In this document: positions 37,076 to 48,144 of the stretch, piece by piece
Numbering within the stretch: the first letter of the stretch is position 1
How the letters are laid out: the number at the start of each line of letters is the position of its first letter
Origin: Blastococcus sp. DSM 46786
GTDB taxonomy: Bacteria > Actinomycetota > Actinomycetes > Mycobacteriales > Geodermatophilaceae
Direction of reading: 5' to 3'
Assembly (NCBI RefSeq): GCF_900109665.1
Contig: NZ_FOAO01000001.1
Location: forward strand, 255,098-319,097
Length of the DNA: 64,000 nt
Translations under genes and position numbers: made by a program
The notes under the pieces: model-generated
The model's database searches: none
Seen by the model: the letters and a program-made list of their open reading frames with translations, nothing else
What the model was told of the DNA's origin: nothing

Positions 37076-37152
37076 GCGCCCACCTCGCTGACGCTCGGTG
37101 ACCGCATGCCCACGGGTGGCTCTGCCTTTCTCGAGCTCGCAAGCTCGCTCAT
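37072..37152 (-). CDS. 26-residue micro-ORF linker between the two permease genes
   Basis: ATG 37152 overlaps the stop of permease 1 (ATGA), and the TGA overlaps ATG 37075 of permease 2, giving MSELASSRKAEPP... of 26 residues. Exactly the same length and architecture recur at 38366-38446, with the same first codons (ATGAGCGAGC.TGCGAGCTC). No domain is recognisable. A translated linker could carry terminating ribosomes to the next start. It may be only a repeat sequence that keeps an open frame. Confidence 0.5.
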   Translation of the reverse strand: MSELASSRKAEPPVGMRSPSVSEVGA

Positions 37153-38369
37153 GCGCGCGCCTCCTCGGAAGAGCCGGTAACGCCGGTGCGGACCCGGTGC
37201 CCGCCGTCGGGACCGGTACCGGGGCCGGGGCCGCCCGGGTCCGCGCTGCCACCGGGGTCCGGGGGCGCGCCGGTCGCCTCGGCGCCGGAGCGCTCGGCCG
37301 AGCGCAGCGCCAGCCGGCGCGCGATCTCGTTGGCGATCACGACGGCGAGCACGATCGTGCCCTGGATGATCGTGACCACCGAGGCCGGGATGTCCGCGAA
37401 CTGCAGCGGCAGGGCGGCGCGGTCGAGGAACGCGAACAGCAGCGCCGCCAGCGCGATCCCCAGGACGTTGTTGCGGCCGAGCAGCGCCACGGCGATGCCG
37501 AGGAAGCCCAACCCGGCGGTGAACTCGGTGCCGAAGGCGCGCGCGTCGCCGAGCAGGTCGGGCAGCCCGATCAGGCCCGCGACCGCGCCGGAGAGCAGCA
37601 TCGTGGTGACCACCATGCGGCGGGCGTCGACACCGCTGGCGGTGGCCGCCGAGGCCGAGATGCCGGTGGCCCGCAGGTCGAAGCCGAAGCGGGTGCGCTG
37701 GATGAGCACCGCGATCGCGATGCCCACGACGACGGCGACGATCAGGAAGCCGAACAGCTCCGTGCGCGGCTCGGCCAGCCCGAAGGCGCCCAGCACGCCG
37801 TTGAGCCCCGGGAGCCAGGCCGACTCCGGCAGCGGCGTCGTGGTGATGATCGAGGCGCCCTCCGGGCTGCCCCGGAACGGGCCGGTGAGCAGGTAGGACG
37901 CCAGCCCGAGCGCGATGAAGTTCAGCATGATCGAGCTGATGACCTCGCTCACGCCGCGGGTCACCTTGAGCACGCCCACGATGCCGGCCCACAGGGCGCC
38001 GACCGCCATCGCGACGACGATGACGAGCAGGACGTGCAGCGGGCCGGGCAGCGCCACGGCCGCACCGACCGCGGCGGCGACGACGGTGGCGATCCTGTAC
38101 TGGCCCTCCACGCCGATGTTGAACAGCCCCATGCGGAAGGCGACCGACACCGCGAGCCCCGCCAGGAAGAGCGGGACGGCGCGGTTGAGGATCACCACGA
38201 TCGACTGCACCTGCTGGGAGGGCGCGTCACCGAGGTCGGTCATGACCTGCAGCGCCCGCAGCGGGTTCTCGCCGATGAGCGCGATGACCACGGCCGAGAT
38301 CACCAGCGCGACGAGGACGGCGAGCGCCGGACCCAGCAGGGCCAGGCCCGTGCTGCGGAGACGGTTCAT
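37149..38369 (-). CDS. nucleoside ABC transporter permease (first subunit)
   Basis: 406 residues from ATG 38369. About eight to ten transmembrane segments, beginning LGPALAVLVALVISAVVI; MGLFNIGVEGQYRIA and ATGISASAATASGVD are characteristic motifs of the YufP/NupP permease. The C-terminus is a Pro/Gly/Asp-rich cytoplasmic tail of about 45 residues. Start and stop each overlap an 81-bp micro-ORF linker. Confidence 0.92.
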   Translation of the reverse strand: MNRLRSTGLALLGPALAVLVALVISAVVIALIGENPLRALQVMTDLGDAPSQQVQSIVVILNRAVPLFLAGLAVSVAFRMGLFNIGVEGQYRIATVVAAAVGAAVALPGPLHVLLVIVVAMAVGALWAGIVGVLKVTRGVSEVISSIMLNFIALGLASYLLTGPFRGSPEGASIITTTPLPESAWLPGLNGVLGAFGLAEPRTELFGFLIVAVVVGIAIAVLIQRTRFGFDLRATGISASAATASGVDARRMVVTTMLLSGAVAGLIGLPDLLGDARAFGTEFTAGLGFLGIAVALLGRNNVLGIALAALLFAFLDRAALPLQFADIPASVVTIIQGTIVLAVVIANEIARRLALRSAERSGAEATGAPPDPGGSADPGGPGPGTGPDGGHRVRTGVTGSSEEARA

Positions 38370-38446
38370 GAGGTCTCCTCGCTAGCGCTCGTCGCCACCA
38401 TGAACCGCCACCGGGCTCTGCTCCTGGAGCTCGCACGCTCGCTCAT
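38366..38446 (-). CDS. 26-residue micro-ORF linker between ATPase and permease 1
   Basis: ATG 38446 overlaps the stop of the ATPase gene, and the TGA overlaps ATG 38369 of permease 1. The 26-residue product begins MSERASSRSRARW. It shares length, both ATGA junctions and the MSE.ASSR start with the linker at 37072-37152, while the middle differs. AGCGAGGAG near the 3' end gives a ribosome site for permease 1. Confidence 0.5.
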   Translation of the reverse strand: MSERASSRSRARWRFMVATSASEETS

Positions 38447-40020
38447 GCCGCACCTGCCGCGGTCCGGGCGCCGGTCATGTAGCCGCCGAGCTCCTCGGGG
38501 GTCACCTGGCGCGGGTCCACGGTGGCCACCAGGCGGCCGCGGAACATGACGTGCAGCGTGTCGGAGAGCCCGATCAGCTCGTCGAGGTCGGCCGAGACCA
38601 GCACGATGCCCATCCCTTCGCCGCGGGCGTCCTTCAGCAGTTCCCAGATGACCGACTGCGCGCCGACGTCGACCCCGCGGGTGGGGTGGGCGGCGATCAG
38701 CAGCCGGGGGGTGGCGCTCATCTCGCGGCCGACGATCAGCTTCTGCTGGTTGCCGCCGGAGAGCGCCACCGCCAGCGTGTCGGGGCCGGGGGCCCGGACG
38801 TCGTACTCGCGCATGATCCGCTCGGTGTCGGCGCGGGCGCCCTTGCGGTCGATGAACGGGCCCTTCGCGGCCGGCGGCCGGGTCTGGTGGCCGAGGATGC
38901 GGTTCTCCCAGAGAGGGGCGCCCAGCAGCATCCCCTGCCGGTGGCGGTCCTCGGGGATGAAGCCGACCCCGGCCTCGCGGCGGGCGCGGGTGGCCCACCC
39001 GCTGATGTCCTCGTCGCCCAGCCACACGGTGCCGGCGGCCAGCGAGCGCAGGCCCATGACTGCGTCGACGAGCTCGGCCTGCCCGTTGCCCTCGACCCCG
39101 GCGATGCCCACGACCTCGCCCTCGCGGACGGTGAGGTCGACGGTATCGATCAGCGGCCGCCCCGCGTCCGAGGCGACGGTGACACCCGCGAGGCGGAGCA
39201 CCGGGGTCTCGCGCACGGTGGAGCTGCGCAGCTCCGGCGTCGGCAATTCGGCGCCGACCATCATCTCGGCGAGCTGCTTGGCCGTGGTCGTGCGGGGGTC
39301 GGCCTCGCCGACGGTGGTGCCCCGGCGGATCACGGTGATCGCGTCGGCGACCTTCCGGACCTCGTCGAGCTTGTGCGAGATGAAGATGACGGTGAGGCCC
39401 TCGCGCTTGAGCTCGGCGAGGTTGCCGAAGAGCTCGTCGACCTCCTGCGGCACCAGCACGGCGGTCGGCTCGTCGAGGATGAGGATCCGGGCGTTCCGGT
39501 ACAGCACCTTGGCGATCTCGACCCGCTGCCGGTCGCCGACGCCGAGGTCCTCGACCAGGTCGTCCGGGCGCAGCCCGAGGCCGTAGCGCTCGGAGATCTC
39601 CTCGATCCGGCGGCGGGCGCTGTCGCGGTCCAGGCGCCCGCCCTTCCTGGGCTCGCTGCCCAGCACCACGTTCTCGAGCACCGTGAAGTTGTCGGCCAGC
39701 ATGAAGTGCTGGTGCACCATGCCGATGCCCGCCGCGATCGCGTCGGCCGGGCTGCGGAACTGCACGGGGCGGCCGTCGACGAGGATCGTGCCCTCGTCCG
39801 GCCGGTGCTCGCCGTACAGGGTCTTCATCAGCGTGGACTTGCCCGCGCCGTTCTCACCGACGATCGCGTGCACCTGGCCGCGCCGGACCGCCAGCTCGAT
39901 GTCCTTGTTCGCGACGACGCCGGGGAAGCGCTTGGTGATGCCGTGCAGCTCGACCGCGTACGGCGACCGCGCCGCCCCGCCGTCGGGCTGCTCGGCACCG
40001 GCTGCTGGAGCCTGGGCCAT
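38443..40020 (-). CDS. nucleoside ABC transporter ATP-binding protein (two ATPase domains)
   Basis: 525 residues. Domain 1 has Walker A GENGAGKST, a modified signature LGVGDRQRVEIAKVL and Walker B ILILDEPTAVL. Domain 2 has a degenerate P-loop region (GVEGNGQAELV) and signature LSGGNQQKLIVGREM. This asymmetric pair is typical of RbsA/YufO-type sugar and nucleoside importers. Downstream lie the two permeases; upstream, across two strong hairpins, is the BMP lipoprotein gene of the same operon. Confidence 0.93.
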   Translation of the reverse strand: MAQAPAAGAEQPDGGAARSPYAVELHGITKRFPGVVANKDIELAVRRGQVHAIVGENGAGKSTLMKTLYGEHRPDEGTILVDGRPVQFRSPADAIAAGIGMVHQHFMLADNFTVLENVVLGSEPRKGGRLDRDSARRRIEEISERYGLGLRPDDLVEDLGVGDRQRVEIAKVLYRNARILILDEPTAVLVPQEVDELFGNLAELKREGLTVIFISHKLDEVRKVADAITVIRRGTTVGEADPRTTTAKQLAEMMVGAELPTPELRSSTVRETPVLRLAGVTVASDAGRPLIDTVDLTVREGEVVGIAGVEGNGQAELVDAVMGLRSLAAGTVWLGDEDISGWATRARREAGVGFIPEDRHRQGMLLGAPLWENRILGHQTRPPAAKGPFIDRKGARADTERIMREYDVRAPGPDTLAVALSGGNQQKLIVGREMSATPRLLIAAHPTRGVDVGAQSVIWELLKDARGEGMGIVLVSADLDELIGLSDTLHVMFRGRLVATVDPRQVTPEELGGYMTGARTAAGAA

Positions 40021-40230
40021 GGGTGGGCCTCTCTCTCACGGTGCGCCGCGCGGGCGGCACTGGTCTCGATCCGGCACACCGGGGACGACGCCGGTCCGGT
40101 CGTCGCCCCCCGGGGATGCCGGTGGCCGGGCGGGCGACCGGGGTACGGCCACCCGCCCTGCGCATGATGTCGCACCCCCGCGGCGACGGGGAGCGCGCCC
40201 CCCGCTCCGGGTAAGACCCCCGATCACCAC

Positions 40231-40313
40231 GACGGCGGGCCCGGGCAGCACGCCCGGACCCGCCGTCGGAGGGTCGCTCCGGTGCGCCGGCCGGAGGTCC
40301 CGGCCGGCGCACC
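40231..40313 (-). terminator. two strong hairpins between lipoprotein and ATPase genes
   Basis: Arms 40231-40246 and 40252-40267 (15 of 16 pairs, 5-nt loop) and arms 40281-40294 and 40300-40313 (14 perfect pairs, 5-nt loop). The second starts 5 bp after the lipoprotein stop codon on the minus strand. They probably act as a leaky terminator or 3' stabiliser, making the binding protein more abundant than the transporter. The remaining ~210 bp up to 40020 shows no gene. Confidence 0.75.
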
Positions 40314-40318
40314 ACGCC

Positions 40319-41377
40319 TCACGGGGTCGTCGGGACCGTGATCTCGCCCGAGATGATCTGCTGGCGGTAGTCCTCGATCTGCTGCTGGATGTCGTCGATC
40401 TGCCCACCCGAGGTGGCCAGGCCGACGCCGTCGCTCTCCAGGTCGTTGAGGATGTCGATGCCGCCCTGGACGTTGCCCTCGGCGTAGTCGTTGATGAACG
40501 CCTCGACCGCGTTGTCGACCCGCTTGAGCATCGAGGTCATGATGACCGCCTGCAGCGCCGGGTCGTCGACGGTCTGGTACTGGTCGGAGTCGACACCGAT
40601 CGCCCGGTTGCCGGTCTCGGCGGCCGCCTGGAAGACGCCGCTGCCCGAGCCGCCCGCCGCGTGGAAGACGATGTCCGCGCCGGCGTCGTACATGCTGCGG
40701 GCCAGGATCTGGCCGCGGGCCGGGTCGCCGAAGCCGGAGAAGTCACCGGCCGGGGAGATGTACTCGACGTCGACCTGGATGTCCGGGTCGACCGCCTGGG
40801 CACCGGCCACGAAGCCGGCCTCGAACTTCTGGATCAGCGGCATCTCGACGCCACCGACGAAGCCGACGTGGTTGGTCTCGCTCTTCAGCGCGGCGGCCAC
40901 GCCGGCGAGGAAGGAGCCCTGCTCCTCGGCGAACAGCAGGCCGGTCGCGTTCTCGAGGCCGCTGTCGGCCACGGACGAGTCGACGACGGCGAAGGTCGTG
41001 TCGGGGAACTCCTCGGCGACCTCGGCGATCGTCTCGGCGTAGGCGAAGCCGACGCCGATGACCGGGTCGTAGCCGGCCTCCGCCAGGTTGGCCAGGCCCT
41101 CGACGCGGTCGGAGCCGTCGTCGTTCGGGCTGAACTCCTGGACCTCGCCGCCCAGCTCCGCGATGGCCGCCTCGACGCCGGCGTAGGCCGAGTCGTTGAA
41201 GGACTGGTCGCCGCGGCCGCCGACGTCGTACGCGAGGCCGACCTGGAGGCCGTCCGAACCGCTGCCGCCGCCGCTGTCGCCGCCGGCCGTGGGCTCCTCG
41301 TCACTGGCACAGGCCGCCAGGGCCAGGCTGCCGGCCAGCAGCAGCGCCGCGGCCTTCGTCATCCGCGCTCGGCGCAA
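40319..41377 (-). CDS. BMP family nucleoside-binding lipoprotein
   Basis: 352 residues from TTG 41377, chosen because AAAGGAG lies 6 nt upstream; ATG 41362 is an alternative 5 codons later. The signal sequence RRARMTKAAALLLAGSL ends in the lipobox LAAC (Cys23), followed by a Gly/Ser-rich linker. The BMP (PnrA-like) domain shows DQSFNDSAYAG, VGVGFAYAE, SFLAGVAAAL and FHAAGGSGSGVFQAA. It captures nucleosides outside the membrane for the downstream ABC importer. Confidence 0.94.
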   Translation of the reverse strand: MRRARMTKAAALLLAGSLALAACASDEEPTAGGDSGGGSGSDGLQVGLAYDVGGRGDQSFNDSAYAGVEAAIAELGGEVQEFSPNDDGSDRVEGLANLAEAGYDPVIGVGFAYAETIAEVAEEFPDTTFAVVDSSVADSGLENATGLLFAEEQGSFLAGVAAALKSETNHVGFVGGVEMPLIQKFEAGFVAGAQAVDPDIQVDVEYISPAGDFSGFGDPARGQILARSMYDAGADIVFHAAGGSGSGVFQAAAETGNRAIGVDSDQYQTVDDPALQAVIMTSMLKRVDNAVEAFINDYAEGNVQGGIDILNDLESDGVGLATSGGQIDDIQQQIEDYRQQIISGEITVPTTP

Positions 41378-41584
41378 GACGATCTCCTTTGCTGTGGGGA
41401 GGTCCCCGCCTCGTGGCGGGGCTCCCGGTGGTGGGTTGCGCGTGCACCCGAACCACCCCGGAGAGCGGCTCACAAGGGAGCACGACCCCGGACGCTAACC
41501 GCGCGGACCGAGCCCCCCACAACCTCTCGCACGTACTGAGACCCGATCGTTGCGAACCCTCCTCCGATCGGGTCGCGCCGCCCT
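41378..41584 (-). promoter_or_regulatory. upstream region and leader hairpin of the nucleoside import operon
   Basis: About 207 bp between the YihY terminator and the lipoprotein start. A hairpin with 7-bp perfect arms (41404-41410 and 41415-41421) lies about 27 nt before the TTG. No known riboswitch was recognised and no operator could be assigned. Confidence 0.35.
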
Positions 41585-41617
41585 GGTTGCCGTGTCCCAC
41601 CTCACGACACGGCAACC
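41585..41617 (-). terminator. hairpin after the YihY gene
   Basis: Arms 41585-41596 and 41606-41617 pair perfectly (12 bp, GGTTGCCGTGTC) over a 9-nt loop, 4 bp after the stop codon of the minus-strand YihY gene. Confidence 0.8.
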
Positions 41618-41621
41618 GGGG

Positions 41622-42611
41622 TCAGCGCGCCGGTGCGCCGGCCGCGGGCTCCTCCTCCGCCGGCCGGGCGACGGACTCCACGGCCGGCAGGGTGGCGGTC
41701 CAGGCGGCGGTGAAGAAGGCGAACCGGAAGACGACGTTGATCCAGACCAGGATGCCGACGGCGCCGCCGAACGCCGAGGCGGTCACGCTGCCGGAGATGA
41801 GCGCGAGGTAGAGGTTCCCGATCAGCTTCAGCGCCTCGAAGCCGACCGCGCCGAACAGCGCCCCCGGCAGCAGCCGGCGCACCGGGTGCGGCGTGGCGGG
41901 GACCACCTTCAGCAGCCACAGGAAGACGACGACGTCGCCGAGGAAGGCCAGCGCCAGGGTCACCACGGTGGTGAGCACCGCGAGACCGGCCACGTCCTCG
42001 AGCCGGAGCACGCCGAGCAACCAGGACGTCGCCGTCGTCGCGACGCCGGTCAGCCCGAGGCTCGCCAGGCCGACCGCCCCGAGCAGCACCAGGGCCAGCA
42101 GGTCCTGGACGTTGTCCCGCAGGAACTCCGGCTCCTCGGCGTTGCCCTTCCAGGTGCGCTCCATGCCGATGCGCAACTTGTCCATCGCACGCAGGCCGGC
42201 GTAGACGAAACCGACCAGCCCGATCGCGCCGACCACCTCCGCGGAGCCGACCGCGCCGCGCAGGTCGGCGACGATGTCCTGCCCGGTGCTGCCCGGGAAG
42301 GCCGCCCGGATCGCCTCGTAGAGCTCGCGCTGGAGCAGTTCGTCCCCGGCCAGCACCAGGCCGATGACCGAGGCCACCAGGAGCAGGACGGGGAACAGCC
42401 CCAGGAAGGCGAAGTAGGTGACCCCCGCGGCCATGAGATCGCCCTGCAGCCGCTGGTAACGGCCGCCGGCCCGGGCCAGGTGGTCGAACCAGGGGGAACG
42501 CCGCCGGGCGGTGCCGATCGTGCTCTCGACGCGGTCCCACGCCCGCGCCGGCCACCCCTTCCGGGCGGGGGCCTCCGCGTCGGGGGCCTCGCGGGTGGGG
42601 GTGGAGCTCAC
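41622..42611 (-). CDS. YihY/BrkB family inner membrane protein
   Basis: 329 residues. After a ~50-residue cytoplasmic N-terminus, about six transmembrane segments follow, with the family's GDLMAAGVTYFAFLGLFPVLL motif region and an NVVFRFAFFTAAWTATLP end. The function of YihY proteins is unsettled; the older RNase BN name is wrong. The GTG start has CAGACT 6 nt upstream. Position next to trpS matches the mycobacterial order as I recall it (Rv3335c-Rv3336c). Confidence 0.9.
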   Translation of the reverse strand: MSSTPTREAPDAEAPARKGWPARAWDRVESTIGTARRRSPWFDHLARAGGRYQRLQGDLMAAGVTYFAFLGLFPVLLLVASVIGLVLAGDELLQRELYEAIRAAFPGSTGQDIVADLRGAVGSAEVVGAIGLVGFVYAGLRAMDKLRIGMERTWKGNAEEPEFLRDNVQDLLALVLLGAVGLASLGLTGVATTATSWLLGVLRLEDVAGLAVLTTVVTLALAFLGDVVVFLWLLKVVPATPHPVRRLLPGALFGAVGFEALKLIGNLYLALISGSVTASAFGGAVGILVWINVVFRFAFFTAAWTATLPAVESVARPAEEEPAAGAPAR

Positions 42612-42617
42612 CGCCCG

Positions 42618-42623
42618 AGTCTG
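42618..42623 (-). promoter_or_regulatory. -10 box (CAGACT) of a leaderless promoter
   Basis: CAGACT ends 6 nt before GTG 42611 of the YihY gene. Confidence 0.45.
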
Positions 42624-42653
42624 GGGCCTGCCCGGCCCCCGCGCAGCGTCCGC

Positions 42654-45466
<2,813 letters not shown>

Positions 45467-45467
45467 C

Positions 45468-45473
45468 TAGGGT
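45468..45473 (+). promoter_or_regulatory. -10 box (TAGGGT) of a leaderless promoter
   Basis: TAGGGT is followed by 7 nt and ATG 45481 of galE. Confidence 0.6.
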
Positions 45474-45480
45474 GTGCCCC

Positions 45481-46440
45481 ATGCGCGTACTCGTCGCCGG
45501 CGGCGCCGGCTACATCGGCAGCGTAGTGACCGCGGCTCTGCTCGCCGGGGGGCACGAGGTCACCGTCCTCGACGACCTCTCCACCGGGCACGCGGACGCC
45601 GTCCCCGAGGGGGCGGCGCTGGCGGAGGTGTCGCTGCACGCCTCCGCGCCCGTGCTGGCCGAGGTCCGCCCCGAGGCGGTGCTGCACTTCGCGGCCAAGT
45701 CGCTGGTCGGCGTCTCCCAGCAGCAGCCCGAGGACTACTGGCACACCAACGTCGGCGGCTCCTTCGCGCTGCTGGAGGCGATGCGGGCGGCCGGCTGCCG
45801 GCGGATCGTCTTCTCCTCCACCGCCGCCACCTACGGCGAGCCCGACCAGGTGCCGATCCGCGAGGACGCGCCGACCCGGCCGACCAACACCTACGGGGCC
45901 TCCAAGCTCGCCGTCGACCACATGCTGACCTCCTACGCCGTCGCGCACGGCTTCGCCGCGGTGAGCCTGCGGTACTTCAACGTCGCGGGCGCCGCGTACG
46001 GGCTGGGCGAGCGGCACGCCACGGAGACCCATCTGATCCCCCTCGCCCTGCAGGTCGCCTCCGGGCAGCGCGACTCCCTCACCGTCTACGGCCAGGACTA
46101 CCCGACGCCCGACGGCACCTGCATCCGCGACTACGTGCACGTCGAGGACCTCTCCGACGCGCACCTGCTCGCCCTTCCCGCCCCGGCGGCCGGCGAGCAC
46201 CGCGTCTACAACCTCGGCAACGGCACCGGCTTCTCGGTGCAGCAGGTCGTCGAGGCGGCCCGCGAGGTGACCGGCCACCCGATCCCGGTGACGATCGGCG
46301 AGCGGCGAGCCGGCGACCCGGCCCAGCTGGTCGCCTCCAGCGACCGGATCCGCGCCGACCTGGGCTGGACGCCGAAGCACACCGACCTGGTCGGCATCGT
46401 CCGCGACGCCTGGGACGTCGCCGAGGCGCGCCGCGGCTAG
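45481..46440 (+). CDS. galE: UDP-glucose 4-epimerase
   Basis: 319 residues from ATG 45481. Rossmann motif [20 protein letters not shown], the catalytic YGASK pair, and the GalE-typical sequence RYFNVAGA, followed by [11 protein letters not shown]. It interconverts UDP-glucose and UDP-galactose for cell-wall and exopolysaccharide synthesis. Slightly shorter than the 330-340 residue norm. The 15 bp at its 3' end recur 165 bp downstream, over the stop of the next gene. Confidence 0.92.
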   Translation: MRVLVAGGAGYIGSVVTAALLAGGHEVTVLDDLSTGHADAVPEGAALAEVSLHASAPVLAEVRPEAVLHFAAKSLVGVSQQQPEDYWHTNVGGSFALLEAMRAAGCRRIVFSSTAATYGEPDQVPIREDAPTRPTNTYGASKLAVDHMLTSYAVAHGFAAVSLRYFNVAGAAYGLGERHATETHLIPLALQVASGQRDSLTVYGQDYPTPDGTCIRDYVHVEDLSDAHLLALPAPAAGEHRVYNLGNGTGFSVQQVVEAAREVTGHPIPVTIGERRAGDPAQLVASSDRIRADLGWTPKHTDLVGIVRDAWDVAEARRG

Positions 46441-46620
46441 TGCCGCGGCCGTCAACGTGCGCCTGCCTGGCGGCTGTCTTCCCGAGACCGCCGCTGATGG
46501 CGACGGAGTGCGCAGATGGTCAGTTCTCGGCACGGGAATCGCGCGTCTGCGCACACTGTCCTGACGCGAAGCGCTAGCCGGCCCAGCTCGAACCAGTCGA
46601 AGGTTGCGCGCCGCGGCTAG
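46426..46620. repeat. 15-bp direct repeats flanking a 165-bp segment
   Basis: GCGCGCCGCGGCTAG occurs at 46426-46440 (galE end) and 46606-46620 (over the stop of the CNNM gene). The segment between has an internal inverted repeat GTGCGCAGA (46508-46516) / TCTGCGCAC (46546-46554) with a 29-nt loop. No coding gene is seen. It looks like a small inserted element with a duplicated target. Confidence 0.75.
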
Positions 46621-47945
46621 CTCGTCGCGGTCGCATCCGGGGCGTCCTCGGGCTCCTCGGACGCCGGCGGCGGGCCGACGCGCAGGCGGGCGATCCGCCG
46701 GCCGTCGAGCTCCAGCACCTCGATGCGCCGCCCCTCGACCTCCACGGCGTCCCCGACGTCGGGCAGCCGGCCGAGCTCGGCGAGGACGAACCCGGCGGCC
46801 GTCTCGTACGGCCCCTCGGGGAGCCGCAGGCTCGTCGCGTCGGCGAAGTCGTCGAGGTTGAGCAGGCCGTCGACGTCGCGCGGTGCGTCCGGCGCCGGCC
46901 GGTCCTCGGGCGCGACCTCCTCGTCGTACTCGTCGTAGATCTCGCCGATGACCTCCTCGATGAGGTCCTCGAGCGTGACGATGCCGTCGGTCCCGCCGTA
47001 CTCGTCGACGACGATCGCCAGGTGCTGGTTGTCCCGGCGCATCTCGCTGAGCACCGTCAGGACCGCGGCGGTGCCGGGCAGCCGGGTGACCTCGCGGGCG
47101 AGGTCGCCGACGGTCGCCGCCCGCCCCGCCGGGTGGGTGGGCAGGAACAGGTCGCGCACGTGCACGAAGCCGACGACGTCGTCCTGGTCTCGGCCGACCA
47201 CGGGGAAGCGCGACCAGTTCGACTCCGCGACCAGCTTCGCCGCGCGGCTCGCGGTCGTCGAGGCCTCGAGGAACTGGACCTCGGTGCGGGGCGTCATGAC
47301 CTCGCGCACCTCGCGCTCGCCCGCGCGGAAGACCTCGTCGATGAGCCGGCGCTCGTCGCTGCTGAGCGACTCGTGCGCGGCCACGAGGTCGCGGAGCTCC
47401 TCCTGGCTGATCGACTCACCGCTGGCCTTCGGGTCGCCGCCGACCAGCCGCACGAGACCATTGGTCGACTTCGACAGCAACCAGATGATCGGCCGCGACG
47501 CCTTGGCGATGGCGTTGAGCGGGGCGGCCACCATGAGCGAGAAGCCCTCGGCCCGCTGCAGCGCCAGCCGCTTCGGCGTGAGCTCGCCGACGACGAGGGA
47601 CACGTAGCTGATCGCGACGGTGACCAGGACCAGCGCCAGGGTGCCGGCGAGCCCCTCCCCGAGGCCGCGGGTCTCCAGCCAGTCGGCCAGGGGGGCCGAC
47701 AGCGTGCTCGCACCGAAGGCCGCGGAGAAGAACCCGGCCAGGGTGACGCCGACCTGCACGGCGGCGAGGAACTGGTTGGGGTCCTTGAGCAGCTTCTGCA
47801 CCGCCTGCCCGCGGCGCCCCTGCTCGGCCATGGCGCGCACCTGTCCCTCGCGCAGCGAGACCAGGGCGATCTCGGCGCCGGCGAAGGCACCGCCGACCAG
47901 CACGAAGACGACGACCATGACGATGTTGAGCCATACGTCGCTCAC
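46617..47945 (-). CDS. CNNM/CorC-type hemolysin family protein with CBS domains
   Basis: 442 residues from GTG 47945. The N-terminal DUF21/CNNM membrane domain has about four hydrophobic segments (NIVMVVVFVLVGGAFAGAEIAL at the start and GELTPKRLALQRAE). Two CBS domains follow (MTPRTEVQFLEA and VVDEYGGTDGIVTLEDLIEEVIGEI), then a CorC-HlyC transporter-associated domain (LNLDDFADATSLRLPEGPYETAAGFVL). Family members affect Mg2+/Co2+ efflux or homeostasis. Its last bases overlap a 15-bp direct repeat shared with the galE end. Confidence 0.92.
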   Translation of the reverse strand: MSDVWLNIVMVVVFVLVGGAFAGAEIALVSLREGQVRAMAEQGRRGQAVQKLLKDPNQFLAAVQVGVTLAGFFSAAFGASTLSAPLADWLETRGLGEGLAGTLALVLVTVAISYVSLVVGELTPKRLALQRAEGFSLMVAAPLNAIAKASRPIIWLLSKSTNGLVRLVGGDPKASGESISQEELRDLVAAHESLSSDERRLIDEVFRAGEREVREVMTPRTEVQFLEASTTASRAAKLVAESNWSRFPVVGRDQDDVVGFVHVRDLFLPTHPAGRAATVGDLAREVTRLPGTAAVLTVLSEMRRDNQHLAIVVDEYGGTDGIVTLEDLIEEVIGEIYDEYDEEVAPEDRPAPDAPRDVDGLLNLDDFADATSLRLPEGPYETAAGFVLAELGRLPDVGDAVEVEGRRIEVLELDGRRIARLRVGPPPASEEPEDAPDATATS

Positions 47946-48144
47946 CGGCGGCGTGCTCCTCGGGGTTCGGGGTGGGGCGGACCGTTCCATGGTGCCGGGT
48001 CCATGCTGCCCGCGCGCTGGTCCGCGCACGCCCGGGGGGCTCTGCCGGATGGGGTGACCGTACCCACGGCGCCGGTCTTCCCCGGCAGCGTGCACACGGA
48101 TAGTCTTCCTCCGATAACGGATCGTGATCTTTCTGAGGAACCGC

